DNA of 64,000 nt from positions 5,706,501-5,770,500 of the forward strand of contig JARWIR010000005.1 in NCBI GenBank assembly GCA_029959085.1, read 5' to 3'. Under the pieces are notes generated by a model. That model made no database searches and was not told the DNA's origin. It saw only the letters and a list, made by a program, of their open reading frames with translations. This document shows positions 50,681 through 61,442 of this stretch, one piece after another. Every line of letters starts with the position of its first letter. The stretch's first letter is position 1. This DNA is from Nemophila menziesii (Eukaryota > Streptophyta > Magnoliopsida > Boraginales > Hydrophyllaceae). The position numbers and the translations under genes are program-made.

Positions 50681-51037
50681 GCGGTACATCGGACCTCAGC
50701 CGAGGTGCACCGCGTGGTCAAAAACCCGTATCACGGGTTGCTACCACGGGTTTGATCCAGAAACCAGGAAAATTGCCGCGGACTACCCTCCGGTACACCG
50801 CACCATGGTCCGCGCCCCAAAAACGCGCACCACGGGGTAGGTACCACGGGTATTTTGACGAAGATAGTTACAGAAGCCGCGGGGTACCCTCCGGTACACC
50901 GGACCCTAGTCCGCGAGCCAAAAACCTGTACCACGGGGTCCTACCACGGGTTTCATCCAGTGAGCAAAAAATTTCGAGCATCAGATGTCGCGGACTACCC
51001 TGCGGTACACCCCATGGTCCGCAGGGGTAGTCCGCAG
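50681..51037. repeat. GC-rich ~100-bp tandem repeats
   Basis: Three and a half imperfect units starting gcgg at about 50681, 50778, 50879 and 50990. Units contain ccggtacaccg (cggtacatcgg in the first, cggtacacccc in the last); the full ones also have caaaaac(c/g)cg or cctg, and accacgggt. Markedly GC-rich against an AT-rich background. Short frames on both strands are repeat artefacts. Confidence 0.85.
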
Positions 51038-51620
51038 CGCCGCCAGAGAGAGAAAAAGTTACGGGATTGAGTTATAAAGGAGGTATTAAGCTTATTATTC
51101 CGAATTTATGAAACCTTAACCCTATTTTTCTTCTCCACAACCCTCCTACCTCCGTTAGAGCTCATAAAAAAACCTTCACCAATCATCAAAACACCACCCA
51201 ATCACCATGAAAACACATCTAATTCATTCTCCACATCATTACAAGGAAGATTCAACCACCTATATCATCCCAAAACACCTTGAATCCAAGAATCAAAAGC
51301 TTAAATTTCAAAAATTCATCCTACAATTTCTTAAATCCAAGCCAATCCATGAAGAACCCATCTTACCCACATAGAGAATCATCATCCAATCACCTCTCCT
51401 AACCCAATAAAGCTTGTACAACCAATAATCAAGAGTTCCAAATTTCAAGAGTGGTTAAAGCTTTGAGTTGGGGGTCAATTGAGATGATTAAGAGAACATG
51501 AACATTATCTACTGTATGGGAGATGAATAAATCAAGGTGTTGGATTTAATTGAGAAGAAATCAAGTGAGACAAGTCCTAGTTCCAATTCAATGGGTGAAA
51601 CTTTACATATAAATACCTAT
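51038..51620 (+). other. Internal region of the gag-only element
   Basis: Non-coding; 51100-51480 is rich in cc, aa and ca on the plus strand with few stops but no recognisable protein. No 3' LTR of this element appears downstream, so the element is 3'-truncated or its end lies in the tandem array. Confidence 0.4.
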
Positions 51621-53170
51621 GAGATTAAAAATAATGATTAAGTGTGAATATGATGAAATAATTGCATAATGGTCCCTAAACTTGCGCATTATGTTTTGAA
51701 TGGCTCTGGAAAATGGGAAAAAATACTTGAATGTTCTTTATATGGGTTTTTTAACCTAAATAACGATTTTAAATTTTTCATTCAAGTCCTTATGAGATTC
51801 AAAAAGGATGATTAAGTGTGAATGTGATAAAAAATAATTGAATGATGGTCCTTGAACTTGTGCATTATGCTTTAAATGGCTCTAAAAATAGGAAAAATAT
51901 ATTATATGGTTTAGAGTGAAAACTAGGGATGACAACGGTTCAGATTTTTGCAAAAAAAATAAAAAACTAGAAGCATAATCATTTATTTTATTAAAAACCA
52001 TAACATAAGAGTTTTAACCATCCATTAGACTTTTCAAAATCATAACTGCACCATTTGATTTCAGTTTTTTAAACGGTTTTACGGTTTTTAACCATAACCA
52101 AATATCAATTTTCATAAAATAAGACCAGACATATTAGAAAAATCTTTAAGGTATATAAAAAATGTGTTGGTATTAAATTAAATTGCATATTTATTATTTG
52201 ATTGGTTAAATCTAGTATATGGATTTTTGTTTTAGAATTTCAGTATAATGTTTTACCAAGATTATTATAGAATTCAAAAATATATATTATAATAAACAAT
52301 TTTAAACTATTCGGTTTATTTTTATCTAAACACATAACCTAACGTGGTCATACAATTCGCTTTCTAATCGGTTAGTTTATAATCGGTTTTGGATTTTAAC
52401 CGTAACCAGAGCCACCCCTAGTGAAAACCTTATAAAAAAATGTTCTTTGTAAGAGTTTTTAGCTAAATAACAATTCGACACCTTGAAGTTAATTCCCTAT
52501 GACATTTGATAATGATGATTAAGTGTGATGGTAATGAAATAATTACATAATAGTCCCTGAACTTGCGCATGATGCTTCAAGTGGCTCTAAAAATGAAAAA
52601 AAAAATCAATTATATGGTTTAGATTGAAACCCTTATAAAGAATTTTATTTATAAGATATTTTTGCCTAAATAACAATTTGAAACTTTGCTTTTAAGTCTA
52701 TATGAGATTCAAAAATAATGATTAAGTGTAAATGTGATGAAATATTTTCATAATAGCCCCTAAACTTAAGCATTATGCTTGAAATGGATCTAAAATGGAA
52801 AAGAAATAAATGCAAGTTGTTTAGATTGAAAAAATTATAAAGAATGTTGTTTATACGAGTGTTTCTGCCTAAATAACAATTTAAAACTTTGCATATAACT
52901 CCCGATGAGATTCAAAATGATGATCATCTATGAATGTGATGAAATAATTTCATAATGGTCCATGGACTTGCACATTATACTTTAAACAACTCTAAGAAAT
53001 TAGAAAAAAAATTATGTTGTTTAGAGTGAAACCCTCATAAATAATGTTCTTTTTAAGAGTTTTTGGCTTAAATGACAATTTGAAACTTCGCATTAAAGTC
53101 CCAATGAGATTCAAAAGTAATGATTAAGTGTGAATGTGATGAAATAATTGCATAATGGTCCCTTAAACTT
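51621..53170. repeat. ~200-bp tandem repeat array
   Basis: Landmark gagatt(c/a)aaaa followed by gattaagtgtgaatgtgatgaa occurs at about 51621, 51794, 52704, 52907 and 53106, with a variant at about 52501. Basic spacing is 173-203 bp once the hAT insertion at 51924-52420 is discounted. Each unit also has cataatggtccctgaacttg, a tggctctaaaaa word, gtttagagtgaaa and cctaaataacaatttgaaac. Units are moderately diverged. Confidence 0.88.
51924..52420. mobile_element. hAT MITE inside tandem array
   Basis: 497 bp with left end TAGGGATGACAACGGTT and right end ACCAGAGCCACCCCTA (imperfect inverted repeats) and an exact 8-bp duplication gtgaaaac (51916-51923 and 52421-52428). The duplicated bases belong to the array unit, so it inserted after the array formed. 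Confidence 0.88.
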
Positions 53171-54174
53171 TCGTGGTGGCTTGGATTTTGACCCTGAAAC
53201 TTTCAATTTTTTTAATAGTCCCTGAACTAATCCGAAATATGGTTAAAAGTTTAATATTTACTCCCACAACTTTAGCATTTTACATGATAAATATTCTATT
53301 ACAATGTGAAAAGGTCCATTAAGACTTCAAGTTGTTAGAAGACAGACGTAATACTTTTGAGTTCGAGTAACAGTGAAGGAGAACTTTCAACTTCTTCCGC
53401 TCCCGCATAAGAACCCGATGAAGACAAATGGTGAACAATCTTTTAAACTCTCTCTTTTAAGTTAGTACTTATTTTTATATAATCATACAAAAATGGTTAC
53501 CAAATCTATTTAAGTAACTACGTGGTGTCTTGATCCTTTTTGGGCATACATTTTACGCTACCTATAAAAAGGTATGTAGGGATTCGAAATTACATACATA
53601 CATCGAAAGTTATTTAACTTCATATTGAACGTAATAATTTGATTAGTTTAATCATTCTATTTATTTAGTTTAATTTTAAATTTATAATAATCTCAATTTG
53701 TAATAATTTATTCCGTTTTATTTTGCTACTTCATTATTTCTTAATTTCATACACTAAATTTTTTAACTAAATACAAACTCGCCATATAAACTATAAAAAA
53801 AAAGATCAAGATAATTTAATACAAGGTTTATAATATCTTTCTAATACACCCAATTACAAACAACTAGTTTATAATTCGCCTACTTGCAAACAGAATTAGA
53901 AAAAAAAAACAAAATAATATAAGTAAAAAATAGTATAAGATAATACAATTAAAAACTAATAAAAAAGCCAGTCCTGAATCGGTTCAGACCGGTCCTATAC
54001 TGCTAAACTTGTAAGAGGACCGGTCCAGAAGCGGACTATAAAGCCAATTTTCAACAAGGTTCGGTTTCATATATACCAAACCCTGGTTCATAAAACCGTT
54101 AAAAATCATACAGGACCGGCCCGGTGAGACTTTTACAAGGTTGATGTATGAGTATGACTATCAAGTGAACATTT
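53171..54174. other. No gene; decayed MITE-like stretch
   Basis: AT-rich and non-coding. 53966-54130 has several accggtcc/ggaccgg words arranged symmetrically, like 45265-45500, probably a decayed hAT MITE without definable ends. Confidence 0.4.
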
Positions 54175-55080
54175 TGCTGGAATTACTAAATAAATTAAAG
54201 ATGTTTTCTTTTATAAATCCTTTCATGTTCTCGGGACAAGTGAAAAGGACTTTTTCTTAGTTAAAAAATCCAACATAGAAAGATGAGAAGGAAAAATATG
54301 AGTATATGATATTTTATCTTTCTATTCATTTCAAATGGCTAACACTGTGTAGGCTAAAGGAGAATTGGAAAAGCCCCACACACGCGCACCACATTCTCGC
54401 TAGCCCGCCCAGCCCGGGAGCGGCGATGGCCTTGTCGTGGCGTGGTCGGGGTCGTGGGAGAGGTGGAGAGTCGTGGGGAATAAAAAGTAAAAATAAAACC
54501 AAGTTTTGAAACTAGTATTTTTACTACTCCTTGGTCCTTATATTATTCCCAACAAAAGACAAAATGATCAAGACTTAATGGCTTCTTGACTTAGACTTAA
54601 TTCCAAATTTTCCACCATGAAGGCTTAGCTATTACAGAGGTTACAAGAGTTTGGTCAACCCGTCCAAATTTGTGCATTGACCGGAAGTTAAAAGATTGTC
54701 CAGGTTCATGGAAGAAGTTGGAAATTCTATATCCAACAAAACGCCTGCATTGATGACACCTTAATTACCAGTCTCTATTGTGACGATTCTGGTAGGCCAT
54801 TTCTCCTATAAATTGAGGCATAAGTCACTTTCATTTTACAAACCCAGAACTAAGTATTCAGAAAGAACATCTCTCTTCTCACTTGTACCGCTAACCGATT
54901 TTCTTGGGTAGAGTGTTATACTTGTTTGAGATAACGGTATTCCCAAAATATTTTTTTTTTAATATAATTATTTTCCGTGTAACCGTATCGTATTTCTTTT
55001 CTGAATTTTTGTGTAAGTTCTATTTATTTTTAAATATCTTGCAATAGTTTTTAGTATTACATTTTTTGAAATAATTTTTA
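54175..55080 (+). repeat. LTR relic related to the 14-20-kb copia
   Basis: Begins tgctggaatt and shares with 19313-20180: gatgagaaggaaa, cacacacgcgcacca, ttacaag with tttggtca/tttgtca, ccagtctctattgtgacga versus tttattgtgacga, and ctcctataaatt versus cccctataaatt. Strongly diverged; no internal region alongside. The 67-codon plus-strand stretch at 54306-54509 lies within it. Confidence 0.6.
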
Positions 55081-55344
55081 TTTATTTTTCCGTCAGTGAT
55101 ATTGTTAGTCTATAATCAACCCATGTACCTAAGTATATATGTCATTTAAAACATTTATTTCATTTGTTATTTAATTTAATTTAACGTTGAGGAACTATAA
55201 CAATGCTATTTCTTTTAAAATAAGGAAATATTGAGTAACATTTAAGAAAAAAATGTAGTTTTGTACCGTAATGGTTAATATCACATGGTATATATTCCAC
55301 TAATTGACGATATATAAGACTACCAACTAATTGACGATATAAAT
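55081..55344. other. No recognisable feature
   Basis: Non-coding sequence between the LTR relic and the end of the minus-strand copia. Confidence 0.35.
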
Positions 55345-55438
55345 ATAAATTCTCAAAGGGGTACCATCCATCGGTGTAAGACGTAAAGTAGGATCAAGAG
55401 GAGTAAACGATGTCTTATATCAGTGAGTCCAGCACGAG

Positions 55439-56967
55439 TGATGTATCCCTATTTGTGATGAATTAACCTAGGTTGGAGACATCATTTTAGGATTTTATGG
55501 TCAATTAATATTAGATTTTTAGTCATATTTTGATATTTTTGTATTTCTTGTCTTAATTTGATGAATTATTATTTTTAGAGCATAATTTGGTTTAACTTGT
55601 GTGTTGATGTGGTGCTTTAAAGATATATGGAAATTAATTAGATGTCAAATCAATTCTAAAGAGAAAAGGAAAGCAGATATGGATGGAAATTGGAGGTAAA
55701 AGGAAGTAGAGATAAAATTGTAACGGAAAAGTTGCCAAGTAAATCTGAAATTCTACAGCCACGTCCACTAAAGTGAAGATAACTTAAAATAGGCTTGTAA
55801 TTTGGAGAGTAATCAAAAGAAAAAGTGTAGATCTTTTCTACGCGGTCGTTTCTATATAAAGTAGGCAAAAATCGGAGCAATAACGAAGAAGTTACAACCA
55901 AAACAAGACAGCAGCAGTTTACCTTATCTCCTATATTTTAGGAAACGAATTCGATTTAAAAAAAGAGTCTAATTTCTTGACTTATACTCCAAGAAATTCG
56001 ACCTAGCGCTACTAAACACCTATAAATATACCCTTTAACTATTCTAAACATGTCATTTCCCAGTTCTAAACCTTAGTACAACCCTTAGTCATTCAAGAGA
56101 AGCAAATTGACAGTATGTATCTTTATTTTAGTTTTATTCTTTCTTGTATGAACTAATTTTTCCATAGCTTGGGTTTTTCATATGTATAATCTTTGAATTT
56201 TATTTTCTTCTATCTAAGTTTGTTTAAGAAAACCATTTTAAATTGATTATAACTTCTCAACCATATATTTGCTTTACGTGCTTTGATTTATTGTCTGTCT
56301 TAATTATGATCAAATTAGGGTTGTGCTAATAGTAGTTAGATAGTCACCGGGAGGGATGTCTAATTATTGAATCATCACATAAGCGTCTAGTGTGCGGTAG
56401 TGATCCGGATGGGCTTGCCTAACTAGATAGTCATTACAGTTTGTTATTTAATCACCGATCATTACGCATGCCTGTCTCATCTAAGAACCTAGTGGCATAG
56501 GACCACCTTAGTTAAGTCCCTTGGTAATTGTTGGGTCGCCTCTTATGTCCACCTGGAAGGGGATTAGGAGGAATATAGAATCCTGACTACTTATCTAAGA
56601 GTTTTAACCACTCTTATTAACTAGTATAAGAAATAGAAGGATTAGTGCATACTAGCAAAACCTGGGCTATACTTTCTCATCTCATTCTTACATCTTGAAT
56701 TTATTGTCCTTTAGTTTAAGTAATCATTATTCTCTCCAATCATTAATATTAACTTTTCTAATTTAAATTTATTAGCCATTAATTACTACGGTTTTCTGTT
56801 ATTCTATTCGTATAACACACTGAGATCCCAAGAATGAATTCTTACTTATCATTAAGACTTGTGTACGACCAGTAATACTTGCAGTGAGTATCGTGTTTAG
56901 TCTAGGGTGTTAGTGCATCATTTATTCTATTTTATTGTCTTATTTTCATCACACCCTAGCAACACAA
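55439..56967 (+). repeat. Athila-like solo LTR inside copia RT
   Basis: 1529 bp from tgatgtatccctatttgtga to the end cctagcaacacaa, flanked by acgag (55434-55438) and ccgag (56968-56972), a 4-of-5 duplication. TATA-like cctataaatatacc at about 56020. On the minus strand the copia frame KYSSDLIAR stops at its right edge and resumes as TPLDPTLRLTPMDGTPL (in a shifted frame) beyond its left edge, confirming insertion into reverse transcriptase. The 81-codon minus-strand stretch at 55656-55901 is LTR sequence. Confidence 0.87.
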
Positions 56968-58484
56968 CCGAGCAATAAGATCTGATGAGTACTTAGCATG
57001 AGAGAGATAATAGCCATATGCACCAGAAGAAATCTCGATGCCAAGGAAATAATTTAGAATACACAGATCATATATCTCAAAGTGTTGACCAAGAAATTGC
57101 TTGAGATAAGAAATACCCTTTGAATCATCACTTGTAATAACCATATTATCTACATACATTAATAACAAGATCATACCAATAAAAGAGCGACGAATGAAAA
57201 GAGAAAAGTCATGCTCGCTTGAGATTAATCTAAAATCATCTATGACATAACTAAATTTAGAGAATTAGGCACGAGGGGCTTGTTTAAGACCATATAGAGC
57301 ACAACGAAGTTTACACACCTTATGAGGAAGCGGATGATAACCCGGAGGAGGTTTTATAAACACTTCTTCGATAAGATCACCGTTAAGAAATGAATTCTTA
57401 ACATCTATTTGAAATAATTTCCATTGGCAGACAACCGCAACAGTAATAAGGCTACGAATAGATGTGAGGTGATCAACTGGGGAAAATGTATCTTCATAGT
57501 TGATGTCAAACCCTTTTGCGACAAGACGAGTTTTATATCACTCTATCGAACCATCCGACCGTGTTTTGATCCTATAAACTTATTTGCATCCCATAGCACG
57601 TTTTCCTGGTTGAAGATCAACCAAATCCCATGTATGTTTGTCTTCTAATGCACACAATTCTTTAGCCATGTCTTTCTGTCATAAATTGTTAGAACTAGAT
57701 TCACGTAACTTTAAGGCTCATGGAAAAATAAAATAGTATAAAAACAATGATAATCATGAAAGTGTGCGGGAAGTTTTCTTACTCGAGGTGGTAGGTGATT
57801 TGGAGACTCGGTATATCAGGTACAGGATCTTGAACCGGAGCAGAGGACTCAGGATGGGTCATATCAACAGAGGACCTCGGGAGCACTATGACATGAGAGA
57901 GGGAGATTTTGATTATGAAATTGAACCGGTGTCATCATCATCAATAGGGAATAAATCGACGGTCGGGTATGTGAACAAACATAAAGATGGAGCATGAGGA
58001 AGGGAAAATGATGATAAGGATTAATACATTTTATTTTCTCATAAAATCACATGATGTGATATACTCTCAACACCTATAACATCTATGTTTAATCCCATAA
58101 CCTATAAAACAACACAGACGAGCTCGAGGCTCAAGATTAGTACGTTCATGAGGAGGAACCATGACAAAACAAGCACAACCAAAGATACAAAAGAGGTCAT
58201 ACATGGGTGGATTACCATGTAGACGTTCATATGGGGTAAAATTGTTAATAATGAGAGATGGTAAACAATTTATGACATACACAGCTGTGAATCAGCTTCT
58301 CCCAAAAAACGTCTGGGCATAAGGCAGAAATGAGAAATATACGAGTGATGTCAAGGATGTGTCGGTGTTCACAGTTAGATCGTCCATTATGTTAGTTGTG
58401 TATGAACAAGATTGGTGTGAGACAGTGACATATCGACGAAGAAGAAAGGTAAAGGTAGACAACTTTTTCTCCATGGCATTATCT

Positions 58485-58908
58485 GTACAGAGAATCTTGA
58501 TACGATGTGCAAATTGAGTGTAAATCATGGCAGTGAGTTATGAATAGATTTGAAAGAGATTTAACTGTTTTTTCATAAGGTATATCCATGTGAATCTAGA
58601 GTAGTCATCAACAAAAATCACAAAGTAACGAGACCCCCCCATGGTCGGTATGGGAGAGTGTCCCTAAATATCAGAGTGGATTAAGTCAAAGCATGCAAAT
58701 GATGTGGATTCACTCTTACTAAAGGATAATGCTAATTGTTTACCGAGTTGACACGATGTTAGAAACGATCTTTTCAATGGGGACCTGACCTAGTGACCTT
58801 TTTGGGCTTTGAGAAAAACTGTTGAAGTTTACCTAATGAAGTGTGTCCTAAATCTAGAGTGCCAAAGTTGAAAAGGTGATGTGACTGATGATGGGATTGG
58901 TGGAAGAA
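58485..58908 (-). repeat. Internal duplication in copia, copy A
   Basis: About 424 bp closely matching 59061-59482 (offset about 574-576 bp, same orientation), covering pre-integrase and the start of integrase. Scattered differences show the duplication is old. Confidence 0.85.
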
Positions 58909-59060
58909 AAGACTCTGTGGGTACCCATGGAATTCGAAAAGGGACTTCCGAGTACCCATACTATAAAATAGGACTTCTAGGTACCCAACTTTTTCTTTTT
59001 GTCCAACCGTTAGTGTTTTCCGTTATCTCACACATTAAGTATAATGTGTTATGAGATTTT

Positions 59061-59482
59061 GTACGGAGGATCTTGATACGATATGCAAACTGAGTGTAAA
59101 TCATGGCAGTGAATTCTGAATAGATTTGAAAGATATCTGGCCGTTTTTTCATAAGGTATATCCATGTGAATATAAAGTAGTCATCAACAAAAATCACAAA
59201 GTAACGAGATCCCTCCATGGTCGGTGTGGGAGAGTGTCCCTAAATATCAAAGTGGATTAAGTCAAAGCATGCAAATGATGTGGATTCACTCTTACTAAAG
59301 GATAATGATAGCTGTTTACCGAGTTGACACGATATACAATCGATCTTTTCAATGGAGACCTGACCTCGTGACCATTTTGGCCTTTTGAGAATAATTGTTC
59401 AAGTTTACCTAATGAAGCGTGCCCTAAATCTAGAGTTCCAAAGTTGAAAAGTTGATGTGAATGATGATGGGATTGGTGGAAT
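59061..59482 (-). repeat. Internal duplication in copia, copy B
   Basis: Partner of 58485-58908; shared long words include cattctttactaaaggataatg-like sequence, gtgtccctaaatatca, aagcatgcaaatgatgtgg and ctaatgaag(t/c)gtg. Copy B retains the longer integrase frame. Confidence 0.85.
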
Positions 59483-60660
59483 AAATGGAGCAGGGGTATG
59501 AGATGGGATATGGAGGTTGACAAGCTCAAAAAGTCGTCCTACTTTACAACCTGCCCCAAGAATCTGCCCAGTTTTAGGATCTTGCACACAACAACCAGAA
59601 CTAGAGAAAGTGATGGTTAGGCCAAGGTCACATAATTGACCCACATAAATAAGATTAATGAAAGGTTAGGAACAAGATAAGTATTGGAAAATGAAGCATT
59701 AGAAGTAGAAATTGGCCCAATATGACTAATTGACATAGGTATACCATCAGCAGTATAAATGGGGGAGCATGATGTATAGTGTTTGCATTAGTAACCAAAG
59801 TAGAATATGATGTCATATGATTTGAACAACCAACATAGAAGAACCAAAAATTCTTACCAGATGTTATACAATTTACAACCATAGGAATGTGAGATGATTG
59901 AGACATGACTTGTTTAACCATACTCCGAATTGAGATATTTGAAGTAATGGTAGAAATTTTCGTATGATTTGACACAAACGATCGACCGTTGGATTTGTTG
60001 GTATCAAAAATATTCTGACAATCATTGATATAATGACCTGAACAAGTTATATTACAAAATTTTCAAATACGAATAGGACAGTTCAAGAGATCATGACCAT
60101 CTTTACGACAATACTTGCAATACTGATATGAAAATGAGCGAGATAGAGTAGAATTCATTGTTTTTCTATAAGGATTTGTGCAAAATAGGCTTACCAGAAA
60201 AGAATTTGGGAAAACAGACAGCGAAAACAGGATCAGTGGATCGAAAAACCTCAAGAAGGGTAAAGTCCAAAAATCCTGTGTAAATGATGTGGCAGACAAT
60301 GATGACGTGAATATCAACCCATGTGACAGTTGGCCGCTGACGTGGCAATAATGTAGCTCGCAAAAGGTGCGATGACGCGACACGTTTTTTTAATTCGTTT
60401 TCTTCTTCTTCTTTTTTTCAAAAAATTTGTAGCAAGCTCTGGACTTTGACTAGTGCGTGAGGCAGCGTGCGAGGTCAAATGACAATGATTTTTATACCGA
60501 TAGAACCATCTCAAAAAGGTCTTCGATTTGATATATTATGTGACTATATTTGGCGATTGAATAAAAAAGTTATAGACGAATTAAGATTTGAGCGAATTCG
60601 ATGGTGGAGGATGATACGATGACAATGACACGAGTTACAAGAATGATGATTATAATACCA

Positions 60661-60864
60661 TGTCGAGAATTAGAGAAAAAATTATGAGAAATTGATTTTG
60701 TATAAAATGAATCGATAATATTACATTGAACTATATATGAATATCTATACTAATACTTAGTTTGAAGAGCAAGCAGTTTAAAATAACTATGATAAATAAT
60801 CTTTCTAATTAAGGTAAATAGTATCTCTAAACAAATATATTAATCAATCTAATATATAGTAACA
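60661..60864 (-). repeat. 5' LTR of decayed minus-strand copia
   Basis: On the minus strand runs from TGTTACTATA (60864) to CTCGACA (60661), about 204 bp, TG...CA ends, directly followed by the copia primer-site start tggtatt. No partner LTR remains, so the outer boundary is inferred from the TG start. Confidence 0.5.
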
Positions 60865-61117
60865 TATGTATATTAACAATAAAATACGTAATCAAATGTA
60901 AAATATTTTATTTACATGGTAATTCATTAGATAAAGAAACATGAAGCATGGCCCAAATATTATTACGATCTCTCATTTAATTTATACAGATGTATATATA
61001 TCAGTTAATTATTAATACAAAGCCTAACACTTAGTTTAATCTAACACAAGATTAATAGACTAATTAATTATGTAGTAGTTTATACGATTTTTTGGATAAT
61101 TTCTTGAGTAAGGTTTT
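60865..61117. other. 3' flank of the MYB gene
   Basis: AT-rich non-coding sequence between the copia LTR and the MYB stop codon; likely holds the MYB 3' untranslated region. Confidence 0.5.
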
Positions 61118-61442
61118 TTATTCACCATTAAGTAATTGCATAGACCAGAAATCTTCCATGCTCCAAATGTTGTGATCATTTGTTTCAGAACTAGGGAAAT
61201 TCCCTTGATAATTATTCTCCAAATTATTACTATTTGGAGAATAAGTATCAACGAGATTATTACTAATAGAGATTTGTGTTGTGTTAATTGCTTGTTGTTG
61301 CTGATGATCATATTGTTGATCAGAAGAACTTTGCCCACTGCTAGATTCTCCTTGCTTTATGTGTTTTTGTATTCTGGTCCTCCAAAAATTCTTTATTTCG
61401 TTATCAGTCCTTCCTGGTAATTGCTTTGCAATCTTTGACCAC
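61118..61442 (-). CDS. R2R3-MYB transcription factor, last exon (partial)
   Basis: Minus-strand exon beginning after an acceptor ATATAG and ending at a TAA. It encodes the end of the third helix of repeat R3 ([20 protein letters not shown], then [10 protein letters not shown]) and a C-terminal tail with a QQQQ run, finishing [14 protein letters not shown]. That C-terminal motif and the R3 sequence resemble MYB subgroup 19 (MYB21/MYB24/MYB57), jasmonate-responsive regulators of stamen and petal maturation (family knowledge). R2 and the start of R3 are not found between 61443 and 64000, so either the preceding intron exceeds 2.5 kb or this is a detached exon. Confidence 0.85.

Larger units (their letters stand above)
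56968..60130 (-). pseudogene. Copia gag-pol remnants, minus strand
   Basis: From high to low coordinates. CKYCRKDGHDLLNC (CCHC zinc knuckle, about 60070-60115). Protease at about 59820-59850 reading FYVGCSNHMTS, in which the catalytic DSG has become YVG. Pre-integrase LWNSR/LGHASLGKL. Integrase FVIFVDDYFIFTWIYLMKK at about 59155-59215, then FTPYERLHGNPPMYDLFCIFGCACF at 58160-58235. Linker DMTHPESSAPVQDP and VRKLPAHFHDYHCF. Reverse transcriptase with [14 protein letters not shown] near 57265-57310 and YVDNMVITSDD at about 57125-57155, where the second active-site D is N. Non-functional. Confidence 0.8.
55345..60864 (-). mobile_element. Decayed minus-strand Ty1/copia
   Basis: Reads right to left: 5' LTR (60661-60864), copia primer site tggtatt immediately next to it (60654-60660), zinc knuckle, protease, integrase, linker, reverse transcriptase, ending near 55345. 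The 3' part (RNase H and 3' LTR) is missing. It contains a gypsy solo LTR and an internal duplication, and is broken by many frameshifts and stops. Confidence 0.8.

Noticed and set aside
50731..51070. Short open frames on both strands in GC-rich repeats
   Set aside because: Overlapping frames follow the repeat unit and have no domain; the GC content alone makes them open.
53960..54135. Bounded hAT MITE with ggaccgg motifs
   Set aside because: Symmetric motifs are present but no terminal repeat or duplication could be fixed.
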